64,000 nucleotides of DNA from Auanema rhodensis (GCA_964057225.1 OZ059900.1:2242501-2306500); one strand, 5' to 3'. Positions 39,621-53,300 are shown, numbered from the stretch's first letter. Numbers and translations are program-made. The notes: generated from the sequence alone by a model not told the origin.

Positions 39621-42600
39621 ATCGCTCATATATATGATCAAAAGCATAGTGTTATTGTCTATAACAACAAAAGTCATCAATTAAACGCTAGTGATGTTTA
39701 AATACTGAATTTCGCTCAAATAGCATTACTACACTAAGTATGGTCGTTTTTATGCCTTTAACACCATATACTCACCGATTTTTGGTACAAAATCTGTAAT
39801 ACTCGTAAATTTTGATCATATTCGTTAAGATTTGAGAATCAAACATACAATACACAAAATCAGTCTATTTTTATGAGCTTGCACTGATATATATTCATTT
39901 TGATCAAAAAAGGTCGAAAATAGAAAGAATTTTTGAAATTTCCGAGTTTTGAGTCTAATTTGGCTAAATCGCTCATATATATGATCAAAAGAATAGTTTT
40001 ATTGTCTATGACAACAAAAGTCATCAATTAAATGCTAGTGATGTTTAAATACTGAATTTCGCTCAAATAGCATTACTACACTAAGTATGGTCGTTTTTAT
40101 GCCTTTAACACCATATACTCACCGATTTTTGGTACAAAATCTGTAATACTCGTAAATTTTGATCATATCCGGTGAGATTCGAGAATCAAACACACAATAC
40201 ACGAAATAAGTTTATTTTGACGAGTTTGCACTGGTATTTATTCATTTTGATCAAAAAAGGTCGAAAATAGAAAGAATTTTTGAATTTTCCGAGTTTTGAG
40301 TCCAATTGGGCTAAATCGCTCATATATATGATCAAAAGCATAGTTTTACTGTCTATGATAACAAAAGTCTTCAAATATACACTAATAATGTGTAAATCAC
40401 TGAATTTCACTCAAATAGCTTTACTACACTAAGTATGGTCGTTTTTATGCCTTTAACACCATATACTCACCGATTTTTGGTACAAAATCTGTAATACTCG
40501 TAAATTTCGATCATATTCGTTAAGATTCGAGAATCAAACACACAATACACGAAATAAGTTTATTTTTACGAGTTTGCACTGATATTTATTCATTTTGATC
40601 AAAAAAGGTCGAAAATAGAAAGAATTTTTGAATTTTCCGAGTTTTGAGTCCAATTGGGCTAAATCGCTCATATATATGATCAAAAGCATAGTTTCACTGT
40701 CTATGATAACAAAAGTCTTCAAATATACACTAGTAATGATTAAATCACTGAATTTCACTCAAATAGCATTACTACACTAAGTATGGTCGTTTTTATGCCT
40801 TTAACACCATATACTCACCGATTTTTGGTACAAAATCTGTAATACTTGTAAATTTTGATCATATTTGTTAAGATTCGAGAATCAAACACATAATACACGA
40901 AATAAGTCTATTTTTACAAGTTTGCACTGATATTTATTCATTTTGATCAAAAAAAGGTCGAAAATAGAAAAATTTTTTGAAATTTCCGAGTTTTGAGTCC
41001 AATTTGGCTAAATCGCTCATATATAAGATCAAAAGCATAGTTTTATTGTCTATAACAACAAAAGTCATCAATTAAACGCTAGTGATATTTAAATACTGAT
41101 TTTCGCTCAAGTAGCATTACTACACTAAGTATGGTCGTTTTTATGCCTTTAACACCATATACTCACCGATTTTTGGTACAAAATCTGTAATACTTGTAAA
41201 TTTTGATCATATTCGTTAAGATTTGAGAATCGAACATACAATACACAAAATTAGTCTATTTTTATGAGCTTGCACTGATATATATTCATTTTGATCAAAA
41301 AAGGTCGAAAATAGAAAGAATTTTTGAAATTTCCGAGTTTTGAGTCTAATTTGGCTAAATCGCTCATATATATGATCAGAAGCATAGTTTTAATGTCTAT
41401 GACAACAAAAATCATCAATTAAACGCTAGTGATGTTTAAATACTGATTTTCGCTCAAATAGCATTACTACACTAAGTATGGTCGTTTTTATGCCTTTAAC
41501 ACCATATACTCACCGATTTTTGGTACAAAATCTGTAATACTCGTAAAATTTGATCATATTTGTTAAGATTTGAGAATCAAACACACAATACACAAAATCA
41601 GTCTATTTTTATGAGTTTACACTGATATATATTCATTTTCATCAAAAAAGGTCGAAAATAGAAAGAATTTTTGAATTTTCCGAGTTTTGAGTCGAATTGG
41701 GCTAAATCGCTCATATATATGATCAAAAGCATAGTTTTACTGTCTATGATAACAAAAGTCTTCAAATATACACTAGTAATGATTAAATCACTGAATTTCA
41801 CTCAAATAGCATTACTACACTAAGTATGGTCGTTTTTATGCCTTTAACACCATATACTCACCGATTTTTGGTACAAAATCTGTAATACTTGTAAATTTTG
41901 ATCATATTTGTTAAGATTCGAGAATCAAACACATAATACACGAAATAAGTCTATTTTTACAAGTTTGCACTGATATTTATTCATTTTGATCAAAAAAAGG
42001 TCGAAAATAGAAAAATTTTTTGAAATTTCCGAGTTTTGAGTCCAATTTGGCTAAATCGCTCATATATAAGATCAAAAGCATAGTTTTATTGTCTATAACA
42101 ACAAAAGTCATCAATTAAACGCTAGTGATATTTAAATACTGATTTTCGCTCAAGTAGCATTACTACACTAAGTATGGTCGTTTTTATGCCTTTAACACCA
42201 TATACTCACCGATTTTTGGTACAAAATCTGTAATACTTGTAAATTTTGATCATATTCGTTAAGATTTGAGAATCGAACATACAATACACAAAATCAGTCT
42301 ATTTTTATGAGCTTGCACTGATTTATATTCATTTTGATCAAAAAAGGTCGAAAATAGAAAGAATTTTTGAAATTTCCGAGTTTTGAGTCTAATTTGGCTA
42401 AATCGCTCATATATATGATCAGAAGCATAGTTTTAATGTCTATGACAACAAAAATCATCAATTAAACGCTAGTGATGTTTAAATACTGATTTTCGCTCAA
42501 ATAGCATTACTACACTAAGTATGGTCGTTTTTATGCCTTTAACACCATATACTCACCGATTTTTGGTACAAAATCTGTAATACTCGTAAAATTTGATCAA

Positions 42601-42748
42601 ATTTGTTAAGATTTGAGAATCAAACACACAATACACAAAATCAGTCTATTTTTATGAGTTTACACTGATATATATTCATTTTCATCAAAAAAGGTCGAAA
42701 ATAGAAAGAATTTTTGAATTTTCCGAGTTTTGAGTCGAATTGGGCTAA
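39621..42748. repeat. Nine-monomer block m2 to m7 plus a trimer
   Basis: Starts at 39621 (m2), 39968 (m3 with gatcaaaagaatag and catatccggtgag), 40315 (m4), 40663 (m5), 41012 (m6), 41359 (m7), 41706 (class A with actagtaatg and 349 bp m5 tail), 42055 (m6) and 42402 (m7 with private ctgatttatattc and gatcaaatttg). The last three form one copy of the m1/m5-m6-m7 trimer seen at 17029-20156. Confidence 0.88.
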
Positions 42749-43340
42749 ATCGCTCATATATATGATCAAAAGCATAGTTTTACTGTCTATGATAACAAAA
42801 GTCTTCAAATATACACTAATAATGATTAAATCACTGAATTTCACTCAAATAGCATTACTACACTAAGTATGGTCGTTTTTATGCCTTTAACACCATATAC
42901 TCACCGATTTTTGGTACAAAATCTGTAATACTTGTAAATTTTGATCATATTTGTTAAGATTCGGGAATCAAACACATAATACACAAAATAAGTCTATTTT
43001 TACAAGTTTGCACTGATATTTATTCATTTTGATCAAAAAAGGTCGAAAATAGAAAGAATTTTTGAAATTTCCGAGTTTTGAGTCCAATTTGGCTAAATCG
43101 CTCATATATATGATCAAAAGCATAGTGTTATTGTCTATAACAACAAAAGTCATCAATTAAATGCTAGTGATGTTTAAATACTGAATTTCGCTCAAATAGC
43201 ATTACTACACTAAGTATGGTCGTTTTTATGCCTTTAACACCATATACTCACCGATTTTTGGTACAAAATCTGTAATACTCGTAAATTTTGATCATATTCG
43301 TTAAGATTTGAGAATCAAACATACAATACACAAAATCAGT
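42749..43340. repeat. m1 and most of m2 preceding the 2086 bp duplication
   Basis: Monomer 42749 is m1 with the rare gattcgggaatc also found in 35798. Monomer 43097 is m2 (catagtgttattg) but has attaaatgctag, an m3 marker, in its head. The duplication described next starts inside the tail of 43097. Confidence 0.85.
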
Positions 43341-45426
43341 CTATTTTTATGAGCTTGCACTGATATATATTCATTTTGATCAAAAAAGGTCGAAAATAGA
43401 AAGAATTTTTGAAATTTCCGAGTTTTGAGTCTAATTTGGCTAAATCGCTCATATATATGATCAAAAGCATAGTTTTATTGTCTATGACAACAAAAGTCAT
43501 CAATTAAATGCTAGTGATGTTTAAATACTGAATTTCGCTCAAATAGCATTACTACACTAAGTATGGTCGTTTTTATGCCTTTAACACCATATACTCACCG
43601 ATTTTTGGTACAAAATCTGTAATACTCGTAAATTTTGATCATATTCGGTGAGATTCGAGAATCAAACACACAATACACGAAATAAGTTTATTTTGACGAG
43701 TTTGCACTGGTATTTATTCATTTTGATCAAAAAAGGTCGAAAATAGAAAGAATTTTTGAATTTTCCGAGTTTTGAGTCCAATTGGGCTAAATCGCTCATA
43801 TATATGATCAAAAGCATAGTTTTACTGTCTATGATAACAAAAGTCTTCAAATATACACTAATAATGTGTAAATCACTGAATTTCACTCAAATAGCTTTAC
43901 TACACTAAGTATGGTCGTTTTTATGCCTTTAACACCATATACTCACCGATTTTTGGTACAAAATCTGTAATACTTGTAAATTTTGATCATATTTGTTAAG
44001 ATTCGAGAATCAAACACATAATACACGAAATAAGTCTATTTTTACAAGTTTGCACTGATATTTATTCATTTTGATCAAAAAAAGGTCGAAAATAGAAAAA
44101 TTTTTTGAAATTTCCGAGTTTTGAGTCCAATTTGGCTAAATCGCTCATATATAAAATCAAAAGCATAGTTTTATTGTCTATAACAACAAAAGTCATCAAT
44201 TAAACGCTAGTGATAATTAAATACTGATTTTCGCTCAAGTAGCATTACTACACTAAGTATGGTCGTTTTTATGCCTTTAACACCATATACTCACCGATTT
44301 TTGGTACAAAATCTGTAATACTCGTAAAATTTGATCATATTTGTTAAGATTTGAGAATCAAACACACAATACACAAAATCAGTCTATTTTTATGAGTTTA
44401 CACTGATATATATTCATTTTCATCAAAAAAGGTCGAAAATAGAAAGAATTTTTGAATTTTCCGAGTTTTGAGTCGAATTGGGCTAAATCGCTCATATATA
44501 TGATCAAAAGCATAGTTTTACTGTCTATGATAACAAAAGTCTTCAAATATACACTAATAATGATTAAATCACTGAATTTCACTCAAATAGCATTACTACA
44601 CTAAGTATGGTCGTTTTTATGCCTTTAACACCATATACTCACCGATTTTTGGTACAAAATCTGTAATACTTGTAAATTTTGATCATATTTGTTAAGATTC
44701 GAGAATCAAACACATAATACACAAAATAAGTCTATTTTTACAAGTTTGCACTGATATTTATTCATTTTGATCAAAAAAGGTCGAAAATAGAAAGAATTTT
44801 TGAAATTTCCGAGTTTTGAGTCCAATTTGGCTAAATCGCTCATATATATGATCAAAAGCATAGTTTTATTGTCTATAACAACAAAAGTCATCAATTAAAC
44901 GCTAGTGATGTTTAAATACTGAATTTCGCTCAAATAGCATTACTACACTAAGTATGGTCGTTTTTATGCCTTTAACACCATATACTCACCGATTTTTGGT
45001 ACAAAATCTGTAATACTCGTAAATTTTGATCATATTCGGTGAGATTCGAGAATCAAACACACAATACACGAAATAAGTTTATTTTGACGAGTTTGCACTG
45101 GTATTTATTCATTTTGATCAAAAAAGGTCGAAAATAGAAAGAATTTTTGAATTTTCCGAGTTTTGAGTCCAATTGGGCTAAATCGCTCATATATATGATC
45201 AAAAGCATAGTTTCACTGTCTATGATAACAAAAGTCTTCAAATATACACTAGTAATGATTAAATCACTGAATTTCACTCAAATAGCTTTACTACACTAAG
45301 TATGGTCGTTTTTATGCCTTTAACACCATATACTCACCGATTTTTGGTACAAAATCTGTAATACTCGTAAATTTTGATCATATCCGTTAAGATTCGAGAA
45401 TCAAACACACAATACACGAAATAAGT
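43341..45426. repeat. 2086 bp duplicated block, copy 1
   Basis: Six monomer lengths from ctatttttatgagc at 43341. It contains the monomers starting at 43444 (m3), 43791 (m4 head, m5 tail, 349 bp), 44140 (m6 with catatataaaatc and gataattaaat, m7 tail), 44487 (m1), 44835 (m2 head, m3 tail) and 45182 (m5 head, agctttact core, catatccgttaag). It ends at acgaaataagt (45416-45426), after which the sequence jumps back to ctatttttatgagc. Confidence 0.88.
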
Positions 45427-47512
45427 CTATTTTTATGAGCTTGCACTGATATATATTCATTTTGATCAAAAAAGGTCGAAAATAGAAAGAATTTTTGAAA
45501 TTTCCGAGTTTTGAGTCTAATTTGGCTAAATCGCTCATATATATGATCAAAAGCATAGTTTTATTGTCTATGACAACAAAAGTCATCAATTAAATGCTAG
45601 TGATGTTTAAATACTGAATTTCGCTCAAATAGCATTACTACACTAAGTATGGTCGTTTTTATGCCTTTAACACCATATACTCACCGATTTTTGGTACAAA
45701 ATCTGTAATACTCGTAAATTTTGATCATATTCGGTGAGATTCGAGAATCAAACACACAATACACGAAATAAGTTTATTTTGACGAGTTTGCACTGGTATT
45801 TATTCATTTTGATCAAAAAAGGTCGAAAATAGAAAGAATTTTTGAATTTTCCGAGTTTTGAGTCCAATTGGGCTAAATCGCTCATATATATGATCAAAAG
45901 CATAGTTTTACTGTCTATGATAACAAAAGTCTTCAAATATACACTAATAATGTGTAAATCACTGAATTTCACTCAAATAGCTTTACTACACTAAGTATGG
46001 TCGTTTTTATGCCTTTAACACCATATACTCACCGATTTTTGGTACAAAATCTGTAATACTTGTAAATTTTGATCATATTTGTTAAGATTCGAGAATCAAA
46101 CACATAATACACGAAATAAGTCTATTTTTACAAGTTTGCACTGATATTTATTCATTTTGATCAAAAAAAGGTCGAAAATAGAAAAATTTTTTGAAATTTC
46201 CGAGTTTTGAGTCCAATTTGGCTAAATCGCTCATATATAAAATCAAAAGCATAGTTTTATTGTCTATAACAACAAAAGTCATCAATTAAACGCTAGTGAT
46301 AATTAAATACTGATTTTCGCTCAAGTAGCATTACTACACTAAGTATGGTCGTTTTTATGCCTTTAACACCATATACTCACCGATTTTTGGTACAAAATCT
46401 GTAATACTCGTAAAATTTGATCATATTTGTTAAGATTTGAGAATCAAACACACAATACACAAAATCAGTCTATTTTTATGAGTTTACACTGATATATATT
46501 CATTTTCATCAAAAAAGGTCGAAAATAGAAAGAATTTTTGAATTTTCCGAGTTTTGAGTCGAATTGGGCTAAATCGCTCATATATATGATCAAAAGCATA
46601 GTTTTACTGTCTATGATAACAAAAGTCTTCAAATATACACTAATAATGATTAAATCACTGAATTTCACTCAAATAGCATTACTACACTAAGTATGGTCGT
46701 TTTTATGCCTTTAACACCATATACTCACCGATTTTTGGTACAAAATCTGTAATACTTGTAAATTTTGATCATATTTGTTAAGATTCGAGAATCAAACACA
46801 TAATACACAAAATAAGTCTATTTTTACAAGTTTGCACTGATATTTATTCATTTTGATCAAAAAAGGTCGAAAATAGAAAGAATTTTTGAAATTTCCGAGT
46901 TTTGAGTCCAATTTGGCTAAATCGCTCATATATATGATCAAAAGCATAGTTTTATTGTCTATAACAACAAAAGTGATCAATTAAACGCTAGTGATGTTTA
47001 AATACTGAATTTCGCTCAAATAGCATTACTACACTAAGTATGGTCGTTTTTATGCCTTTAACACCATATACTCACCGATTTTTGGTACAAAATCTGTAAT
47101 ACTCGTAAATTTTGATCATATTCGGTGAGATTCGAGAATCAAACACACAATACACGAAATAAGTTTATTTTGACGAGTTTGCACTGGTATTTATTCATTT
47201 TGATCAAAAAAGGTCGAAAATAGAAAGAATTTTTGAATTTTCCGAGTTTTGAGTCCAATTGGGCTAAATCGCTCATATATATGATCAAAAGCATAGTTTC
47301 ACTGTCTATGATAACAAAAGTCTTCAAATATACACTAGTAATGATTAAATCACTGAATTTCACTCAAATAGCTTTACTACACTAAGTATGGTCGTTTTTA
47401 TGCCTTTAACACCATATACTCACCGATTTTTGGTACAAAATCTGTAATACTCGTAAATTTTGATCATATCCGTTAAGATTCGAGAATCAAACACACAATA
47501 CACGAAATAAGT
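45427..47512. repeat. 2086 bp duplicated block, copy 2
   Basis: Starts with ctatttttatgagc at 45427 and repeats the order of copy 1 with monomers at 45530, 45877, 46226, 46573, 46921 and 47268. The two private m6 variants catatataaaatc and gataattaaat are repeated exactly. One difference I can see is aaaagtgatcaatt near 46972 against aaaagtcatcaatt in copy 1. The match ends at acgaaataagt (47502-47512), followed by ttatttttacgag. Confidence 0.88.
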
Positions 47513-48659
47513 TTATTTTTACGAGTTTGCACTGATATTTATTCATTTTGATCAAAAAAGGTCGAAAATAGAAAGTATTTTTGAAATTTACGAGTTTTGA
47601 GTCTAATTTGGCTAAATCGCTCATATATATGATCAAAAGCATAGTTTTACTGTCTATGATAACAAAAGTCTTCAAATATACACTAATAATGATTGAATCA
47701 CTGAATTTCACTCAAATAGCATTACTACACTAAGTATGGTCGTTTTTATGCCTTTAACACCATATACTCACCGATTTTTGGTACAAAATCTGTAATACTC
47801 GTAAATTTTGATCATATTCGTTAAGATTCGAGAATCAAACACACAATACACGAAATAAGTTTATTTTTACGAGTTTGCACTGATATTTATTCATTTTGAT
47901 CAAAAAAGGTCGAAAATAGAAAGAATTTTTGAATTTTCCGAGTTTTGAGTCCAATTGGGCTAAATCGCTCATATATATGATCGAAAGCATAGTTTCACTG
48001 TCTATGATAACAAAAGTCTTCAAATATACACTAGTAATGATTAAATCACTGAATTTCACTCAAATAGCTTTACTACACTAAGTATGGTCGTTTTTATGCC
48101 TTTAACACCATATACTCACCGATTTTTGGTACAAAATCTGTAATACTCGTAAATTTTGATCATATCCGTTAAGATTCGAGAATCAAACACACAATACACG
48201 AAATAAGTTTATTTTTACGAGTTTGCACTGATATTTATTCATTTTGATCAAAAAAGGTCGAAAATAGAAAGAATTTTTGAATTTTCCGAGTTTTGAGTCC
48301 AATTGGGCTAAATCGCTCATATATATGATCAAAAGCATAGTTTCACTGTCTATGATAACAAAAGTCTTCAAATATACACTAGTAATGATTAAATCACTGA
48401 ATTTCACTCAAATAGCATTACTACACTAAGTATGGTCGTTTTTATGCCTTTAACACCATATACTCACCGATTTTTGGTACAAAATCTGTAATACTTGTAA
48501 ATTTTGATCATATTCGTTAAGATTTGAGAATCAAACACATAATACACGAAATAAGTCTTTTTTTACAAGTTTGCACTGATATTTATTCATTTTGATCAAA
48601 AAAGGTCGAAAATAGAAAGAATTTTTGAAATTTCCGAGTTTTGAGTCCAATTTGGCTAA
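47268..48659. repeat. Run of four consecutive class-A monomers
   Basis: Starts at 47268, 47616, 47964 and 48312, each 348 bp. Three have the m5 marker gtttcactg. The second has gttttactg, gattgaatcactg, and follows a tail reading gaaagtatttttgaaatttacgag. Alternation with class-B monomers, which characterises the central domain, is lost here. The first monomer overlaps the end of the 2086 bp block. Confidence 0.88.
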
Positions 48660-49353
48660 ATCGCTCATATATATGATCAAAAGCATAGTTCTATTGTCTA
48701 TAACAACAAAAGTCTTTAATTAAACGCTAGTGATGTTTTAATACTGAATTTTGCTCAAATAGCATTACTACACTAAGTATGGTCGTTTTTATGCCTTTAA
48801 CACCATATACTCACCGATTTTTGGTACAAAATCTGTAATACTTGTAAATTTTGATCATATTCGTTAAGATTTGAGAATCAAACACACAATACACAAAATC
48901 AGTCAATTTTTATGAGCTTGCACTGATATATATTCATTTTGATCAAAAAAGGTCGAAAATAGAAAGAATTTTTGAAATTTCCGAGTTTTGAGTCCAATTT
49001 GGCTAAATCGCTCATATATATGATCAAAAGCATAGTTCTATTGTCTATAACAACAAAAGTCTTTAATTAAACGCTAGTGATGTTTTAATACTGAATTTTG
49101 CTCAAATAGCATTACTACACTAAGTATGGTCGTTTTTATGCCTTTAACACCATATACTCACCGATTTTTGGTACAAAATCTGTAATACTTGTAAATTTTG
49201 ATCATATTCGTTAAGATTCGAAAATCAAACACACAATACACGAAATAAGTTTATTTTTACAAGTTTGCACTGATATTTATTCATTTTGATCAAAAAAGGT
49301 CGAAAATAGAAAGAATTTTTGAAATTTCCGAGTTTTGAGTCTAATTTGGCTAA
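48660..49353. repeat. Tandem pair of one private class-B monomer
   Basis: Monomers at 48660 and 49007 both have catagttctattg, gtctttaattaaacg, gatgttttaatactg and gaattttgctc, a set found nowhere else in the window. Their tails differ: the first continues aatcaaacacacaatac, aaatcagtcaattttt and tatgagcttgc, and the second continues gattcgaaaatc and tttatttttacaag. This indicates duplication with the crossover in or near the core. Confidence 0.87.
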
Positions 49354-50396
49354 ATCGCTCATATATATGATCAAAAGCATAGTTTTATTGTCTATGACAA
49401 CAAAAGTCATCAATTAAACGCTAGTGATGTTTAAATACTGAATTTCGCTCAAATAGCATTACTACACTAAGTATGGTCGTTTTTATGCCTTTAACACCAT
49501 ATACTCACCGATTTTTGGTACAAAATCTGTAATACTCGTAAATTTTGATCATATTCGTTAAGATTTGAGAATCAAACATACAATACACAAAATCAGTCTA
49601 TTTTTATGAGCTTGCACTGATATATATTCAATTTGATCAAAAAAGGTCGAAAATAGAAAGAATTTTTGAAATTTACGAGTTTTGAGTCTAATTTGGCTAA
49701 ATCGCTCATATATATGATCAGAAGCATAGTTTTATTGTCTATGACAACGAAAGTCATTAATTAAACACTAATGATGTTTAAATAACTAAATTTCGCTCAA
49801 ATAGCATTACTACACTAAGTATGGTCGTTTTTATGCCTTTAACACCATATACTCACCGATTTTTGGTACAAAATCTGTAATACTCGTAAATTTTGATCAT
49901 ATTCGGTGAGATTCGAGAATCAAACACACAATACACGAAATAAGTTTATTTTGACGAGTTTGCACTGATATTTATTCATTTTGATCAAAAAAGGTCGAAA
50001 ATAGAAAGAATTTTTGAATTTTCCGAGTTTTGAGTCCAATTGGGCTAAATCGCTCATATATATGATCAAAAGCATAGTTTTACTGTCTATGATAACAAAA
50101 GTCTTCAAATATACACTAATAATGTGTAAATCACTGAATTTCACTCAAATAGCTTTACTACACTAAGTATGGTCGTTTTTATGCCTTTAACACCATATAC
50201 TCAACGATTTTTGGTACAAAATCTGTAATACTCGTAAATTTTGATCATATTCGTTAAGATTTGAGAATCAAACATACAATACACAAAATCAGTCTAATTT
50301 TATGAGCTTGCACTGATATATATTCATTTTGATCAAAAAAGGTCGAAAATAGAAAGAATTTTTGAAATTTCCGAGTTTTGAGTCTAATTTGGCTAA
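49354..50396. repeat. Three monomers: class B, m8-like, m4-like
   Basis: Starts at 49354 (B), 49701 (m8-like: acaacgaaagtcattaatta and acactaatgatg, but gttttattg in place of ggtgtattg, and aaataactaaatttc) and 50049 (m4-like: aatgtgtaaatc, agctttact, plus the core variant ctcaacgattt). The monomer at 49701 is preceded by the rare tail gaaatttacgag, also seen before 47616. Confidence 0.85.
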
Positions 50397-53300
50397 ATCG
50401 CTCATATACATGATCAGAAGCATAGTTTTATTGTCTATGACAACAAAAGTCATCAATTAAACGCTAGTGATGTTTAAATACTGATTTTCGCTCAAATAGC
50501 ATTACTACACTAAGTATGGTCGTTTTTATGCCTTTAACACCATATACTCACCGATTTTTGGTACAAAATCTGTAATACTCGTAAATTTTGATCATATTCG
50601 TTAAGATTTGAAAATCAAACACACAATAAACAAAATCAGTCTATTTTTATGAGTTTGCACTGATATATATTCATTTTGATCAAAAAAGGTCGAAAATAGA
50701 AAGAATTTTTGAATTTTCCGAGTTTTGAGTCCAATTGGGCTAAATCGCTCATATATATGATCAAAAGCATAGTTTTACTGTCTATGATAACAAAAGTCTT
50801 CAAATATACACTAATAATGATTAAATCACTGAATTTCACTCAAATAGCATTACTACACTAAGTATGGTCGTTTTTATGCCTTTAACACCATATACTCACC
50901 GATTTTTGGTACAAAATCTGTGATACTCGTAAATTTTGATCATATTCGTTAAGATTCGAAAATCAAACACACAATACACGAAATAAGTTTATTTTTACAA
51001 GTTTGCACTGATATTTATTCATTTTGATCAAAAAAGGTCGAAAATAGAAAGAATTTTTGAAATTTCCGAGTTTTGAGTCTAATTTGGCTAAATCGCTCAT
51101 ATATATGATCAAAAGCATAGTTTTATTGTCTATGACAACAAAAGTCATCAATTAAACGCTAGTGATGTTTAAATACTGAATTTCGCTCAAATAGCATTAC
51201 TACACTAAGTATGGTCGTTTTTATGCCTTTAACACCATATACTCACCGATTTTTGGTACAAAATCTGTGATACTCGTAAATTTTGATCATATTCGTTAAG
51301 ATTTGAGAATCAAACATACAATACACAAAATCAGTCTATTTTTATGAGCTTGCACTGATATATATTCATTTTGATCAAAAAAGGTCGAAAATAGAAAGAA
51401 TTTTTGAAATTTCCGAGTTTTGAGTCTAATTTGGCTAAATCGCTCATATATATGATCAAAAGCATAGTTTTACTGTCTATGATAACAAAAGTCTTCAAAT
51501 ATACACTAATAATGATTAAATCACTGATTTTCAGTCAAATAGCATTACTACACTAAGTATGGTCGTTTTTATGCCTTTAACACCATATACTCACCGATTT
51601 TTGGTACAAAATCTGTAATACTTGTAAATTTTGATCATATTTGTTAAGATTCGAGAATCAAACACATAATACACGAAATAAGTCTATTTTTACAAGTTTG
51701 CACTGATATTTATTCATTTTGATCAAAAAAGGTCGAAAATAGAAAGAATTTTTGAAATTTCCGAGTTTTGAGTCCAATTTGGCTAAATCGCTCATATATA
51801 AGATCAAAAGCATAGTTTTATTGTCTATAACAACAAAAGTCATCAATTAAACGCTAGTGATATTTAAATACTGATTTTCGCTCAAGTAGCATTACTACAC
51901 TAAGTATGGTCGTTTTTATGCCTTTAACACCATATACTCAACGATTTTTGGTACAAAATCTGTAATACTCGTAAATTTTGATCATATTCGTTAAGATTTG
52001 AGAATCAAACATACAATACACAAAATCAGTCTATTTTTATGAGCTTGCACTGATATATATTCATTTTGATCAAAAAAGGTCGAAAATAGAAAGAATTTTT
52101 GAAATTTCCGAGTTTTGAGTCTAATTTGGCTAAATCGCTCATATACATGATCAGAAGCATAGTTTTATTGTCTATGACAACAAAAGTCATCAATTAAACG
52201 CTAGTGATGTTTAAATACTGATTTTCGCTCAAATAGCATTACTACACTAAGTATGGTCGTTTTTATGCCTTTAACACCATATACTCACCGATTTTTGGTA
52301 CAAAATCTGTAATACTCGTAAATTTTGATCATATTCGTTAAGATTTGAAAATCAAACACACAATAAACAAAATCAGTCTATTTTTATGAGTTTGCACTGA
52401 TATATATTCATTTTGATCAAAAAAGGTCGAAAATAGAAAGAATTTTTGAATTTTCCGAGTTTTGAGTCCAATTGGGCTAAATCGCTCATATATATGATCA
52501 AAAGCATAGTTTTACTGTCTATGATAACAAAAGTCTTCAAATATACACTAATAATGATTAAATCACTGAATTTCACTCAAATAGCATTACTACACTAAGT
52601 ATGGTCGTTTTTATGCCTTTAACACCATATACTCACCGATTTTTGGTACAAAATCTGTGATACTCGTAAATTTTGATCATATTCGTTAAGATTCGAAAAT
52701 CAAACACACAATACACGAAATAAGTTTATTTTTACAAGTTTGCACTGATATTTATTCATTTTGATCAAAAAAGGTCGAAAATAGAAAGAATTTTTGAAAT
52801 TTCCGAGTTTTGAGTCTAATTTGGCTAAATCGCTCATATATATGATCAAAAGCATAGTTTTATTGTCTATGACAACAAAAGTCATCAATTAAACGCTAGT
52901 GATGTTTAAATACTGAATTTCGCTCAAATAGCATTACTACACTAAGTATGGTCGTTTTTATGCCTTTAACACCATATACTCACCGATTTTTGGTACAAAA
53001 TCTGTGATACTCGTAAATTTTGATCATATTCGTTAAGATTTGAGAATCAAACATACAATACACAAAATCAGTCTATTTTTATGAGCTTGCACTGATATAT
53101 ATTCATTTTGATCAAAAAAGGTCGAAAATAGAAAGAATTTTTGAAATTTCCGAGTTTTGAGTCTAATTTGGCTAAATCGCTCATATATATGATCAAAAGC
53201 ATAGTTTTACTGTCTATGATAACAAAAGTCTTCAAATATACACTAATAATGATTAAATCACTGATTTTCAGTCAAATAGCATTACTACACTAAGTATGGT

